In this document: positions 1 to 6,574 of the stretch, in pieces
Layout of the letters: every line of letters starts with the position of its first letter
How positions within the stretch are numbered: the first letter of the stretch is position 1
NCBI GenBank assembly: GCA_945827465.1
Contig: CALZOH010000147.1
Location: forward strand, 1-8,104
Source of the DNA: an uncultured Prevotellaceae bacterium
Lineage (GTDB): Bacteria; Bacteroidota; Bacteroidia; Bacteroidales; Bacteroidaceae
Length of the DNA stretch: 8,104 nucleotides
Direction: 5' to 3'
The notes under the pieces: model-generated
The model's database searches: none
What the model was told of the DNA's origin: nothing
Seen by the model: the letters and a program-made list of their open reading frames with translations, nothing else
Made by a program: the position numbers and the translations under genes

Positions 1-475
1 GGGGAATATTCCAATATCCTAAAGAGAGGGCGCCGATGCCTCCAAGATCGTCAGGTAGTCCCATCTCTTTCATCAGGGCACGACCTTCTTCAGTTTGGAA
101 CATCTCGATTTCACGGTTAATCCAACAAGAACCCAGTCCAATGGAGTGGGCTGCGAGCATCATGGTTCCCAATACGAGGCTTCCGTCTTGGATATAGTTC
201 TTCCATGAAGGATGCCCAAAAACGAGGATTAATGTGGGAGCATGATAGAACGGATCGCCATTGCTACCCATGATCTGTGCATTGAGTTGACAGATTTTGT
301 TGCGTAATGCTGGATTTTGTATGGCTACAATTACCGGATCTTGCAGGTTTTTCCCGGTGGGGGCGAAGGTGCCGGCTTCCAATACGGTTTGTAGTTCTTC
401 GTCACTAATTTGCTCAGGGCGATAATTGCGACAACTACGTCGCTCATAAATGGCTTGGATAACTTCGTTGGTCAT
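1..475 (-). CDS. Nitroreductase family protein (3' end outside window)
   Basis: This is the first 158 codons of a small FMN-dependent nitroreductase-like protein, read leftward and cut by the window edge. Proteins of this fold use NAD(P)H and bound flavin to reduce nitro groups, quinones or related substrates in the cytoplasm; the substrate here cannot be told. The N-terminal RRSCRNY (residues 12-18) and APTGKNLQ (38-45) match the flavin-phosphate-binding start and the AP-S/T-G-x-N-x-Q motif of the family. GLGSCWI (113-119) and the GIGALSLGYW stretch near the cut end match the C-terminal half. Family members of this type usually have roughly 170-190 residues, so probably only a short tail is missing. 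The ATG at 475 starts just before the conserved ERRS region, and a TAnnTTTG promoter box lies 27 bases upstream, so the gene probably has its own promoter rather than depending on the symporter gene 101 bases before it. Confidence 0.9.
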   Translation of the reverse strand, partial: MTNEVIQAIYERRSCRNYRPEQISDEELQTVLEAGTFAPTGKNLQDPVIVAIQNPALRNKICQLNAQIMGSNGDPFYHAPTLILVFGHPSWKNYIQDGSLVLGTMMLAAHSIGLGSCWINREIEMFQTEEGRALMKEMGLPDDLGGIGALSLGYWNIP

Positions 476-501
476 GAATCTTGTTGTTTGAAATTTGCTT
501 G

Positions 502-509
502 CAAAGGTA
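502..509 (-). promoter_or_regulatory. Bacteroidota-type -7 box for the nitroreductase gene
   Basis: On the minus strand this reads TACCTTTG followed by CA, a full match to the TAnnTTTG -7 element known from Bacteroides promoters. It ends 26 bases before the nitroreductase ATG. I do not see a convincing TTTG -33 element 19-21 bases upstream, so the call rests on the -7 box and its position alone. Confidence 0.55.
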
Positions 510-576
510 CAAAGCTTTTGCGAGGCTGATGGGAGTACCTCTGTTATTTTGTGCTTCAGGCGTCCTGACTTTCTCT

Positions 577-1437
577 TCAAGTGGTCTGACGTCGTAATAG
601 TGTGCCTACGTAAATCAACAAGATAATATTCATCAGCAGGGCGTAGATGATGGCAGGAATGGCAATGATGTTGTTGTTAAAGATGAAAGGACTACTGGCA
701 ATGGCAATGGCTTGAGCTGCATTCTGCATCCCGATTTCGATAATGATGGTTCGACGTTGGCCGACTGGTAGGCTAACTGCTCGGGACAGGAATGCGCCGC
801 ATCCCGTGCAGAACAACAGTAGGAGTAAAACGCAAGGGCCAAGGGATGAAATATGAAGGGCGATGGTGTTGTGGTGTTGAACGAAAAAGATACCGGCTAA
901 CAGCATCAATGCAGGAAAGGATAAGCGTGACAGCACATGACCGATGGCTAACGCCATAGCCGGTCGCCAACGAGCTAATGCGGCACCTGCCAAGATGGGT
1001 AAGAACATCAATAGGAAATTTTGAATCATCAGATTTTTGACGGGCAGTTGTATGGTGGTGTTGTCAGAGAAATCGGTCAATGATGTGGCAAGGTTCATGA
1101 TAAGAGGAAGGGTGAGAAGTGTGATCAAACTGCTCAATGCTGTGAGCGAGACAGATAGGGCTACGTCGCCGTGAGCCAATTTGGAAAAGACATTGGATGA
1201 ACTGCCGCCCGGGCAACAAGCAATCAGAATCATGCCTACAAACAAGGCCGGAGGCAGTTGAAAAGCTATGGATAGGGCAAAAGCAATAGCGGGAAGCAAA
1301 ATAATCTGTCCGATGAGTGCTATCCAAACAGCCTGTGGACGTTGAAATAACAGCCGAAAGTCGTTGAACTTTAGGGTGAGTCCTAAATCAAACATCAGAA
1401 TGGAAAGTATGGGTATGACAATTAGTACGGCATTCAT
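577..1437 (-). CDS. Bile acid:sodium symporter family (BASS) transporter
   Basis: This is a polytopic inner-membrane carrier of the BASS/SBF family, which moves organic anions with sodium ions. The substrate is unknown; bacterial members are not limited to bile acids. From the ATG at 1437 it has 286 residues, nearly all in hydrophobic segments, close to the usual 300 or so. Family marks are the MFDLGL segment in the first helix (residues 15-20), ACCPGGSSSNVFSKLAHGD (73-91), which is the crossover-helix motif with the conserved PGG and SN, and EIGMQNAAQAIAIA (234-247), whose Glu234 and Gln238 match the sodium-site residues of the second crossover helix in bacterial ASBT homologues. An in-frame ATG at 1527 would add 30 polar residues, but these would run through the promoter repeat and into the opposite gene, so I prefer 1437. 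Transcription probably starts from the TAAGTTTG box at 1464-1471, giving a leader of about 20 bases. Confidence 0.9.
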   Translation of the reverse strand: MNAVLIVIPILSILMFDLGLTLKFNDFRLLFQRPQAVWIALIGQIILLPAIAFALSIAFQLPPALFVGMILIACCPGGSSSNVFSKLAHGDVALSVSLTALSSLITLLTLPLIMNLATSLTDFSDNTTIQLPVKNLMIQNFLLMFLPILAGAALARWRPAMALAIGHVLSRLSFPALMLLAGIFFVQHHNTIALHISSLGPCVLLLLLFCTGCGAFLSRAVSLPVGQRRTIIIEIGMQNAAQAIAIASSPFIFNNNIIAIPAIIYALLMNIILLIYVGTLLRRQTT

Positions 1438-1463
1438 GAGAGTCTTTAATTTTAATTGAGCTG

Positions 1464-1471
1464 CAAACTTA
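1464..1471 (-). promoter_or_regulatory. -7 box (TAAGTTTG) for the symporter gene
   Basis: The minus strand reads TAAGTTTG, a full TAnnTTTG match, 26 bases before the preferred symporter start at 1437. A start of transcription a few bases downstream would give a leader of about 20 bases with the A/T-rich tract typical of these genomes. No clear -33 TTTG is seen at the usual spacing. Confidence 0.55.
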
Positions 1472-1493
1472 CCAAAATACGGGGATTTTTCCG

Positions 1494-1501
1494 TAAGTTT
1501 G
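1494..1501 (+). promoter_or_regulatory. -7 box (TAAGTTTG) for the DUF3256 gene
   Basis: The plus strand reads TAAGTTTG, identical to the opposite-facing box at 1464-1471. It ends only 7 bases before the ATG at 1509, so transcription from it would begin nearly at the start codon, giving a leaderless or almost leaderless message. No -33 TTTG is visible 19-21 bases upstream. Confidence 0.45.
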
Positions 1502-1508
1502 CAGCAAT

Positions 1509-2135
1509 ATGAAAATGAGGTTAGCATTATTTATCTTTTGTATTTCCTTTGTGGTGGAAAGTTCTGCTCGAACGATGAAGCAGTTTCTGATGGCGATGCC
1601 CGACTCCGTTTTGCCCGTTCTGTCTCTTGATAATCGGCTGGATGCTGTTGACTTTTTGGAGAGCGGCATGAAGGCAACCGTACAGAATAATTTTGGAGAG
1701 TCGTCGACATTGTTGCGTCTTTCGGATGACTATGCATCATGGGAATTATCAACGGTTGTGAGTTGTGAACTCAAATTATTGGTGAGTGGCGCAGATACGA
1801 CCGTTTGTATGTCTACCACCTACCATTCTCCTTTTCCGGAAAGTGTATTGACCTTCTATAATAAGGATTGGCAACCTCGTCAATGTGTGGTAGAGTGGCC
1901 AACGGATGCTGATTTCCGGCAAATACCCGAAGGATATACACTCGAGGATTGGAAAGATTTGAGAAATAAGGCGGGCATGATGGTGCTACAAGCCAAGTTG
2001 CAAGAGAAGGCCAACGAAATGGTGGTGTACTGTCATTTTCCAATGGCCGATGAAACGGCAAAACGTGATTTTCCTGCCTTAATGAAAAGTAGCACCACGC
2101 TGTTTTGGCATTCGAGTGGTTTTTCAAAAAAATAA
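1509..2135 (+). CDS. DUF3256 family secreted protein, function unknown
   Basis: This is a 208-residue protein that I recognise from memory as DUF3256, a family found in Bacteroidales with no known activity. Residues 1-20 form a signal peptide: MKMR, then a hydrophobic core LALFIFCISFVV, then ESSA with likely signal peptidase I cleavage before Arg21. There is a Cys11 in the core, but no lipobox at the cleavage point, so I read it as secreted to the periplasm rather than as a lipoprotein. The family pattern is clear just after the signal: a MPDSVLPVLS segment (30-39), then LDAVDFLESGMKATVQNNFG (44-63), which is the most recognisable part. The rest looks like a beta-rich fold with short charged loops. 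I see no catalytic motif. Starts at 1509 or 1515 (Met3) are both possible; later methionines would lose the signal peptide. It lies upstream of tsaB in the same direction, but 135 bases and a new promoter box separate them. Confidence 0.85.
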   Translation: MKMRLALFIFCISFVVESSARTMKQFLMAMPDSVLPVLSLDNRLDAVDFLESGMKATVQNNFGESSTLLRLSDDYASWELSTVVSCELKLLVSGADTTVCMSTTYHSPFPESVLTFYNKDWQPRQCVVEWPTDADFRQIPEGYTLEDWKDLRNKAGMMVLQAKLQEKANEMVVYCHFPMADETAKRDFPALMKSSTTLFWHSSGFSKK

Positions 2136-2232
2136 TACGGAAGTAGGAGATTACTTGTTTGCACTCAGTTGATGAGAGTAATAAAAATGTTGAAAAACAG
2201 GTGGCACAGATTCAGAAACTATAATATGTTTG

Positions 2233-2240
2233 TATCTTTG
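2233..2240 (+). promoter_or_regulatory. -7 box (TATCTTTG) for the tsaB-rseP run
   Basis: TATCTTTG followed by CA is a full TAnnTTTG match, ending 30 bases before the tsaB ATG at 2271. The stretch between is A/T-rich (ccttaaattaaaaaagaaag), as expected for a Bacteroidota leader without a strong Shine-Dalgarno sequence. The -33 region has no clear TTTG at 19-21 bases. As the six following genes have gaps of at most 23 bases, this is the best candidate for the operon promoter. Confidence 0.6.
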
Positions 2241-2270
2241 CATCCTTAAATTAAAAAAGAAAGATTAGGA

Positions 2271-2963
2271 ATGTCCTGCATTGTGCATATTGAAACCACA
2301 ACAACCGTTTGTTCTGTAGCATTGAGCGAAGACGGACAGTGTTTGATGGAGAAAACGGCTTGGGACGGTCCTTCACATGCCAACTTGTTGGCACCTTTTG
2401 TAGAAGAGGCCGTGTCATTTGCCGATAGTCATGCCATTCCCCTTGATGCAGTGGCTGTGAGTTCCGGTCCGGGTTCTTATACCGGCTTGCGTATAGGAAC
2501 ATCGACGGCCAAAGGATTGTGTTATGGTCGCGATCTGAAATTAATTGCTGTTTCGACGCTTGAATTGTTGTGTGTGCCCATGCTGTTGCATCATGATGAG
2601 TTGCCTGATGACGCATTGTTTTGTCCGATGATAGATGCGCGACGTATGGAAGTGTACTCGGCCATCTATGAACGGAATCTGAAAGCCGTGAAGCCGATAT
2701 CAGCCGACATCATTGATGAAAACTCTTATAGTGATTGGTTGCAAGAACGTCCGGTGGTATTCTTCGGTAATGGTGCTGCTAAGTGTCGTCAAGTGCTGAC
2801 ACATCCCAATGCTATCTTTGTAGAGGGCATTCATCCTTTAGCCAAGAATATGTTTCCGTTGGCCGAGAAAGCCTTGGCCATGGGGCGGACGGAAGATGTT
2901 GCATATTTTGAGCCCTTTTACCTGAAGGAGTTCATGACCACCCAACCTAAAAAAATATTTTGA
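2271..2963 (+). CDS. tsaB: tRNA threonylcarbamoyladenosine biosynthesis protein TsaB
   Basis: TsaB is the inactive-paralogue partner of TsaD; together with TsaE they attach the threonylcarbamoyl group made by TsaC to A37 of tRNAs reading ANN codons (t6A modification), a near-universal and usually essential step. The 230-residue length fits the family. The N-terminus IVHIETTTTVCSVAL (4-18) is the first strand-turn of the ASKHA fold, SSGPGSYTGLRIGTSTAKGL (64-83) is the signature stretch of TsaB, and DARRMEVYSA (122-131) is the second conserved block. The C-terminus EPFYLKEF (214-221) is the usual ending in Bacteroidota members. It lacks the metal-binding HxxxH of TsaD, as expected for TsaB. It is the first gene of the run; its TGA is followed by 2 bases and then the DUF4290 ATG, so translation of the two is probably coupled. 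Confidence 0.95.
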   Translation: MSCIVHIETTTTVCSVALSEDGQCLMEKTAWDGPSHANLLAPFVEEAVSFADSHAIPLDAVAVSSGPGSYTGLRIGTSTAKGLCYGRDLKLIAVSTLELLCVPMLLHHDELPDDALFCPMIDARRMEVYSAIYERNLKAVKPISADIIDENSYSDWLQERPVVFFGNGAAKCRQVLTHPNAIFVEGIHPLAKNMFPLAEKALAMGRTEDVAYFEPFYLKEFMTTQPKKIF

Positions 2964-2965
2964 TA

Positions 2966-3556
2966 ATGGATTACAATACAGATCGAGAAAGAATGGTGCT
3001 TCCCGAATATGGACGCAATGTGCAGAACATGGTCGACTATGCTTTGACCATTAGTGATCGGGAAGAGCGTCAGCACTGTGCTGAAACCATCGTGAAAGTA
3101 ATGGAACGGATGTATCCCGTGATTAGTGAAATGCCTGATGCTTCCAGCGTACTGTGGAATCATTTGGCAAGGATATCTCGTTATCAACTTGATATTGACT
3201 ATCCAGTAAAGATTGAACGTGAGGAAGCCACGGCAAAACCTCGTCCTCTTTCTTATCCGATGAAGAAGATTACTTATCGTCATTACGGCTATCTGCTGGA
3301 AGAGCTTTTGAAAAAAGCTGCTGAAATGGAAGATAATGCCGAACGCGATGTACTGATAGGCATGATAGCCGATCAGATGAGAAAAGATCTGTTCTATTGG
3401 AACAAGGATGCGCTCAATGACGATAAAATTGCTGATGACATCACAAATTTTACAGACGGTAAGATTCGCATTGGTAACGGAAAGTTTCGTCTCTCGGAAT
3501 CATCCGCTAACGCTCGAGCATTAAAAACATTGGCTACTGATAGAAAGAACAAGTAG
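2966..3556 (+). CDS. DUF4290 family protein, function unknown
   Basis: This is a 196-residue, charged, soluble, mostly helical protein that I recognise as DUF4290, a Bacteroidota family without assigned function. Conserved-looking parts are the N-terminus MDYNTDRERMVLPEYGRN (1-18) with the following helix containing DREERQHCAETI (31-42), a central LWNHLARISRY (63-73), the PRPLSYPMKKITYRHYG segment (92-108), and the C-terminal ITNFTDGKIRIGNGKFRL (159-176). No signal peptide, membrane segment or catalytic motif is seen. I chose the ATG at 2966, which gives the family's usual MDYNT start two bases after the tsaB stop; an in-frame TTG at 2960 would add only two residues and overlap tsaB. It sits 14 bases before murA, so it is almost certainly co-transcribed with it. 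Position between tRNA modification and cell wall genes suggests a housekeeping role, but no more than that. Confidence 0.88.
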   Translation: MDYNTDRERMVLPEYGRNVQNMVDYALTISDREERQHCAETIVKVMERMYPVISEMPDASSVLWNHLARISRYQLDIDYPVKIEREEATAKPRPLSYPMKKITYRHYGYLLEELLKKAAEMEDNAERDVLIGMIADQMRKDLFYWNKDALNDDKIADDITNFTDGKIRIGNGKFRLSESSANARALKTLATDRKNK

Positions 3557-3570
3557 CAAATACTTCGGCT

Positions 3571-4878
3571 ATGGCATCTTTCATCATTGAAGGTGGACAT
3601 TCCTTAAAAGGCGAGATTGTTCCCCAGGGAGCCAAGAATGAAGCGCTTGAAGTGATTTGTGCCACCTTGCTTACTTCTGAAGAGGTAAGGATTAAGAATA
3701 TTCCGGAAATCTTGGACGTGTTACATCTGATTGAACTTTTGCGCGGTCTTGGCGTGAAGGTGATCAGATGGGGACGCGGTGAATATAGTTTTCAGGCGGA
3801 TGAAATTTCGTCGGGTTACGCCTATACCGAGGAGTTCATGCATAAATGTGCAGAGCTTCGAGGTTCGGTGATGTTGGTAGGACCGTTGTTGGCTCGTTTG
3901 GGCAAGGCGGTAATGGCCAAACCGGGTGGTGATAAAATTGGTCGCCGCCGTATGGATACGCATTTTCGCGGCTTTGAGCAGTTGGGGGCACATCTGACAG
4001 TCGATGAAGGCGCTTCGCGTTATCTGATCGAGGCCGAGAAACTGAAGGGCACTTATATGCTTTTGGACGAGGCTTCGATTACGGGAACAGCCAACATCCT
4101 GATGGCAGCCGTTCTGTCGGAGGGTACGACCACCATCTATAATGCCGCTTGCGAACCCTATATTCAGCAGCTTTGTCATCTGCTCAATCGGATGGGAGCT
4201 TGTATTAGCGGCGTAGCTTCTAATCTTCTTACGGTATCAGGAGTAAGGTCATTGCATGGAGCCACTCATCACATATTGCCCGACATGATCGAAGTAGGTA
4301 GCTTTATCGGTATGTCGGCGATGCTCGGCGGAGGCTTGACCATTCGCAATACTTCGGTCGAGAACCTGGGCATCATTCCCCAGTCGTTTGAGAGGTTGGG
4401 CGTGCGCATTGAAGTGAAAGGTGACGATATCGTTGTTCCGGAGCAGGCGCATTACGAAATCGAAACATTCATGGACGGTTCATTCATGACCATCGGTGAC
4501 GCGCCTTGGCCGGGGCTTACTCCCGACTTGTTGAGCGTCTTGATTGTGGTGGCCACGCAAGCCAAGGGTTCCGTGCTTTTCCATCAAAAGATGTTTGAGA
4601 GCCGACTGTTCTTCGTCGACCGATTGATAGATATGGGAGCTCAAATCATTCTTTGCGACCCTCATCGTGCCGTTGTGGTCGGTCATAACCAGATGCAGCG
4701 TTTACGTGCTCGCCGCATGACTTCGCCCGATATACGTGCCGGTATTGCCCTGCTGATTGCAGCATTGAGCGCAGAGGGTACGAGCCGCATAGAAAATGTA
4801 GAGCAGATCGACCGTGGTTACGAACAGATCGATCTGCGCCTAAATGCTTTGGGAGCAAAAATTCTGAGAGATGATTAA
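3571..4878 (+). CDS. murA: UDP-N-acetylglucosamine 1-carboxyvinyltransferase MurA, Asp-type active site
   Basis: MurA transfers enolpyruvate from PEP to UDP-GlcNAc, the first committed step of peptidoglycan synthesis in the cytoplasm. The protein has 435 residues, slightly longer than the E. coli enzyme (419), and covers both EPSP-synthase-like domains. Lys22 and Asn23 in GAKNEA (20-25) match the substrate-binding pair of the E. coli enzyme. TPDLLS (318-323) carries Asp319, matching catalytic Asp305, and SPDIRAG (385-391) carries Arg389, matching Arg397. The flexible active-site loop reads PGGDKIGRRRMDTH (118-131): Asp121 (codon 3931-3933) stands where most MurA enzymes have the catalytic cysteine that fosfomycin alkylates. 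Aspartate versions, as in Mycobacterium and Chlamydia, are active and fosfomycin-insensitive. The rest of the protein is intact and fits the usual Bacteroidales form, so this is a natural variant and not decay. Its last 8 bases overlap rimM. Confidence 0.96.
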   Translation: MASFIIEGGHSLKGEIVPQGAKNEALEVICATLLTSEEVRIKNIPEILDVLHLIELLRGLGVKVIRWGRGEYSFQADEISSGYAYTEEFMHKCAELRGSVMLVGPLLARLGKAVMAKPGGDKIGRRRMDTHFRGFEQLGAHLTVDEGASRYLIEAEKLKGTYMLLDEASITGTANILMAAVLSEGTTTIYNAACEPYIQQLCHLLNRMGACISGVASNLLTVSGVRSLHGATHHILPDMIEVGSFIGMSAMLGGGLTIRNTSVENLGIIPQSFERLGVRIEVKGDDIVVPEQAHYEIETFMDGSFMTIGDAPWPGLTPDLLSVLIVVATQAKGSVLFHQKMFESRLFFVDRLIDMGAQIILCDPHRAVVVGHNQMQRLRARRMTSPDIRAGIALLIAALSAEGTSRIENVEQIDRGYEQIDLRLNALGAKILRDD

Positions 4879-5398
4879 GTGGGATGAGGTTTTTAAGATA
4901 GGCTATATTCAGCGCGTTCACGGTATCAGTGGTGAAGTCGAAATGCGTTTTACCGATGATATCTTTGATCAGTCGGAGTGCGACTATCTGCTGCTGAAAG
5001 TGGATGGGTTGTTGGTTCCGTTCTTTATCGAAGAATATCGTTTTAAAAACAAAGATACGCTTCTTGTTCTCTTTGAAGGCGTAGAGGATGAAGCTCATGC
5101 CCGCATGCTTTGCGGGGCTGAGGTGTGGTTTCCCATCTCGGCCATACCCGAAGAGCGTGACATGCCGCTTACGTGGGGATTTCTTACGGGCTTCAACGTT
5201 AGTGATGCCCGGCAGGGTGAAATCGGAAAGGTCGAGCAGGTCGATACCTCAAGTGCCAATACGCTGTTGCGGGTGGTGAGCCATGAGGGAAAAGAAGTGC
5301 TGTTGCCATTACATCCCGACTTTGTGGTCAATCTTGATGAAAAAGCGAGGACGCTTGTGCTTGATTTGCCCGAAGGTCTCTTAACATTGAATGAATAA
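4871..5398 (+). CDS. rimM: Ribosome maturation factor RimM
   Basis: RimM binds ribosomal protein S19 on the 30S subunit and helps fold and process the 3' (head) domain of 16S rRNA. The 175 residues fit the family. The N-terminal beta-barrel domain starts with FKIGYIQRVHGISGEVEM (8-25), the family's conserved opening, and contains the middle segment LVLFEGVEDEAHARMLCGAEVW (65-86), where the EDEAHA...L-GAE pattern is typical. The second, PRC-barrel domain runs from about residue 100 to 172, with GKVEQVDTSSANTLLRV (119-135) and a LLPLHPDFVVNLD segment (144-156) in place of the more usual L-I-P near the C-terminus. The ATG lies inside the end of murA (8-base overlap ATGATTAA), and the stop lies inside the start of dxr (ATGAATAA), so translation is probably coupled on both sides. 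It is a little unusual to find rimM here, away from trmD and rplS. Confidence 0.94.
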   Translation: MIKWDEVFKIGYIQRVHGISGEVEMRFTDDIFDQSECDYLLLKVDGLLVPFFIEEYRFKNKDTLLVLFEGVEDEAHARMLCGAEVWFPISAIPEERDMPLTWGFLTGFNVSDARQGEIGKVEQVDTSSANTLLRVVSHEGKEVLLPLHPDFVVNLDEKARTLVLDLPEGLLTLNE

Positions 5399-6551
5399 CA
5401 ACATGAAGAAGCGAATAGCCATATTGGGGTCGACCGGCTCCATCGGAACACAAGCATTGCAAGTGATAGACGAGCACCCCGACTTGTTCGAGGCGGTTGT
5501 GCTTACGGCTAACAATCAGGTGGACCTCCTCATTGAGCAGGCTCGCCGTTTCCAACCCGACACGGTGGTCATAGCCAATGCCGAGAAGTATGAGCAGTTG
5601 AAGGAAGCCCTTTCGGATTTGCCCATCAAGGTGTATGCCGGTTCCGAAGCCTTGTGTCAGGTTGTCGAGAGCTCCGTGGTCGATGTGGTATTGACGGCCT
5701 TGGTCGGTTTTTCCGGTTTGCAGCCTACGATTCATGCCATCCGTGCCCGTAAGCAGATTGCCTTGGCCAATAAGGAAACGCTCGTCGTAGCCGGAGAGTT
5801 GGTGACGCGTTTGGCTCGTCAGTATTGCGTGCCCATCATTCCTGTCGACAGCGAGCATTCGGCCATTTTCCAGTCGTTGGCTGGCGAAGGCGCCAACGAG
5901 ATCGATAAAATCCTTCTGACGGCTTCGGGCGGTCCGTTCCGATTGATGCCGGCCGAGCAGTTGGCTTCGGTAACGCCTGAGCGTGCTTTGCAACATCCCA
6001 ATTGGGCCATGGGTGCCAAGATTACCATCGACTCTGCCACCATGATGAACAAGGGCTTTGAGGTGATTGAAGCGCGTTGGCTCTTTGGCGTAGAGCCGTC
6101 CCGTATCGAGGTGTTGGTTCATCCGCAGTCGGTCATTCATTCTGCCGTGCAGTTTGTGGACGGTGCCGTGAAGGCGCAGTTGGGTGTGCCCGACATGCGT
6201 TTGCCCATTCAGTATGCCTTGACCTATCCCGATCGTCTGCCGCTTTCCGGCCTTCGCTTGGATCTTTTCGCGCTGCAGAGTCTGACGTTTGAAGAGCCCG
6301 ACAAGGCGAAGTTCCCCTGTCTGCAACTGGCTTATGAGGCCTTGGAGCGGGGAGGCAACGTGCCCTGTGTGTTGAATACGGCCAATGAAGTGATGAATCT
6401 GGCTTTCCGTCAGGGTAAAATCGGTTTCTCCGATATTTATCGCCATATTTGTAGGGTGATGAGCCTGATTCCCTTCGATTCGCATCCTACGATTGAGACT
6501 TATATCGCTACCGATGCCGAGACGCGTCGCGTGGCCCAACAATTCATTTAA
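5391..6551 (+). CDS. dxr: 1-deoxy-D-xylulose 5-phosphate reductoisomerase
   Basis: Dxr (IspC) converts DXP to 2-C-methyl-D-erythritol 4-phosphate with NADPH and a divalent metal, the first committed step of the MEP isoprenoid pathway. The 386 residues fit the family. The NADPH-binding GSTGSIGTQ lies at 13-21 and ALANKETLV at 124-132. PVDSEHSAIFQ (151-161) carries the metal ligands Asp153 and Glu155; SGGPFR (179-184) and the flap region around NWAMGAK (204-210) bind substrate; MNKGFEVIEARWLF (219-232) carries the third metal ligand Glu224; HPQSVIHS (244-251) is the usual next block. All key residues are present, so fosmidomycin should in principle fit the site. The ATG at 5391 overlaps rimM by 8 bases; a second in-frame ATG at 5403 (Met5, MKKRIAI) is closer to the common family start and lies 4 bases after the rimM stop, so either may be used. 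The codons avoid TTA, CTA and TCA almost entirely. Confidence 0.96.
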   Translation: MNNNMKKRIAILGSTGSIGTQALQVIDEHPDLFEAVVLTANNQVDLLIEQARRFQPDTVVIANAEKYEQLKEALSDLPIKVYAGSEALCQVVESSVVDVVLTALVGFSGLQPTIHAIRARKQIALANKETLVVAGELVTRLARQYCVPIIPVDSEHSAIFQSLAGEGANEIDKILLTASGGPFRLMPAEQLASVTPERALQHPNWAMGAKITIDSATMMNKGFEVIEARWLFGVEPSRIEVLVHPQSVIHSAVQFVDGAVKAQLGVPDMRLPIQYALTYPDRLPLSGLRLDLFALQSLTFEEPDKAKFPCLQLAYEALERGGNVPCVLNTANEVMNLAFRQGKIGFSDIYRHICRVMSLIPFDSHPTIETYIATDAETRRVAQQFI

Positions 6552-6574
6552 TCATTATCTTTACTCATTCCACA

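Larger units (their letters stand above)
1460..1505. repeat. 13-bp perfect inverted repeat in the divergent promoter
   Basis: The arms GCTGCAAACTTAC (1460-1472) and GTAAGTTTGCAGC (1493-1505) are exact reverse complements, separated by 20 bases. Each arm contains a TAAGTTTG box pointing away from the centre, toward the symporter gene on the left and the DUF3256 gene on the right. Part of the symmetry follows from two copies of the -7 consensus with its common trailing CA, but the identity also covers the two variable positions of the box and the flanking G and GC. It could be a pair of matched divergent promoters, a dimeric regulator site, or both. Confidence 0.7.

Noticed and set aside
556..568. 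TCAGG-CGT-CCTGA as a terminator between symporter and nitroreductase genes
   Set aside because: The stem has only 5 bp with a 3-base loop, and no U-tract follows on the minus strand; it can be chance.
1438..1527. A 30-residue N-terminal extension of the symporter from an ATG at 1527
   Set aside because: It would be translated through the inverted repeat and both promoter boxes and would overlap the DUF3256 start. The residues are polar and unlike a BASS N-terminus, whereas the ATG at 1437 leads directly into the first helix.
2141..2156. AAGTA/TACTT hairpin as a terminator after the DUF3256 gene
   Set aside because: The stem is 5 A/T-rich pairs and too weak to claim; the following GTTTG is not a U-run.
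2960..2965. TTG start for the DUF4290 gene overlapping tsaB
   Set aside because: It adds only two residues; the ATG at 2966 gives the family-like MDYNT start and sits two bases after the tsaB stop.
5328..6542. A 404-codon open stretch on the minus strand opposite dxr
   Set aside because: It is codon-aligned antisense to dxr, so it only needs TTA, CTA and TCA to be rare in dxr. Its translation is rich in His, Gln and Arg with no recognisable motif, while dxr is a clear intact enzyme.
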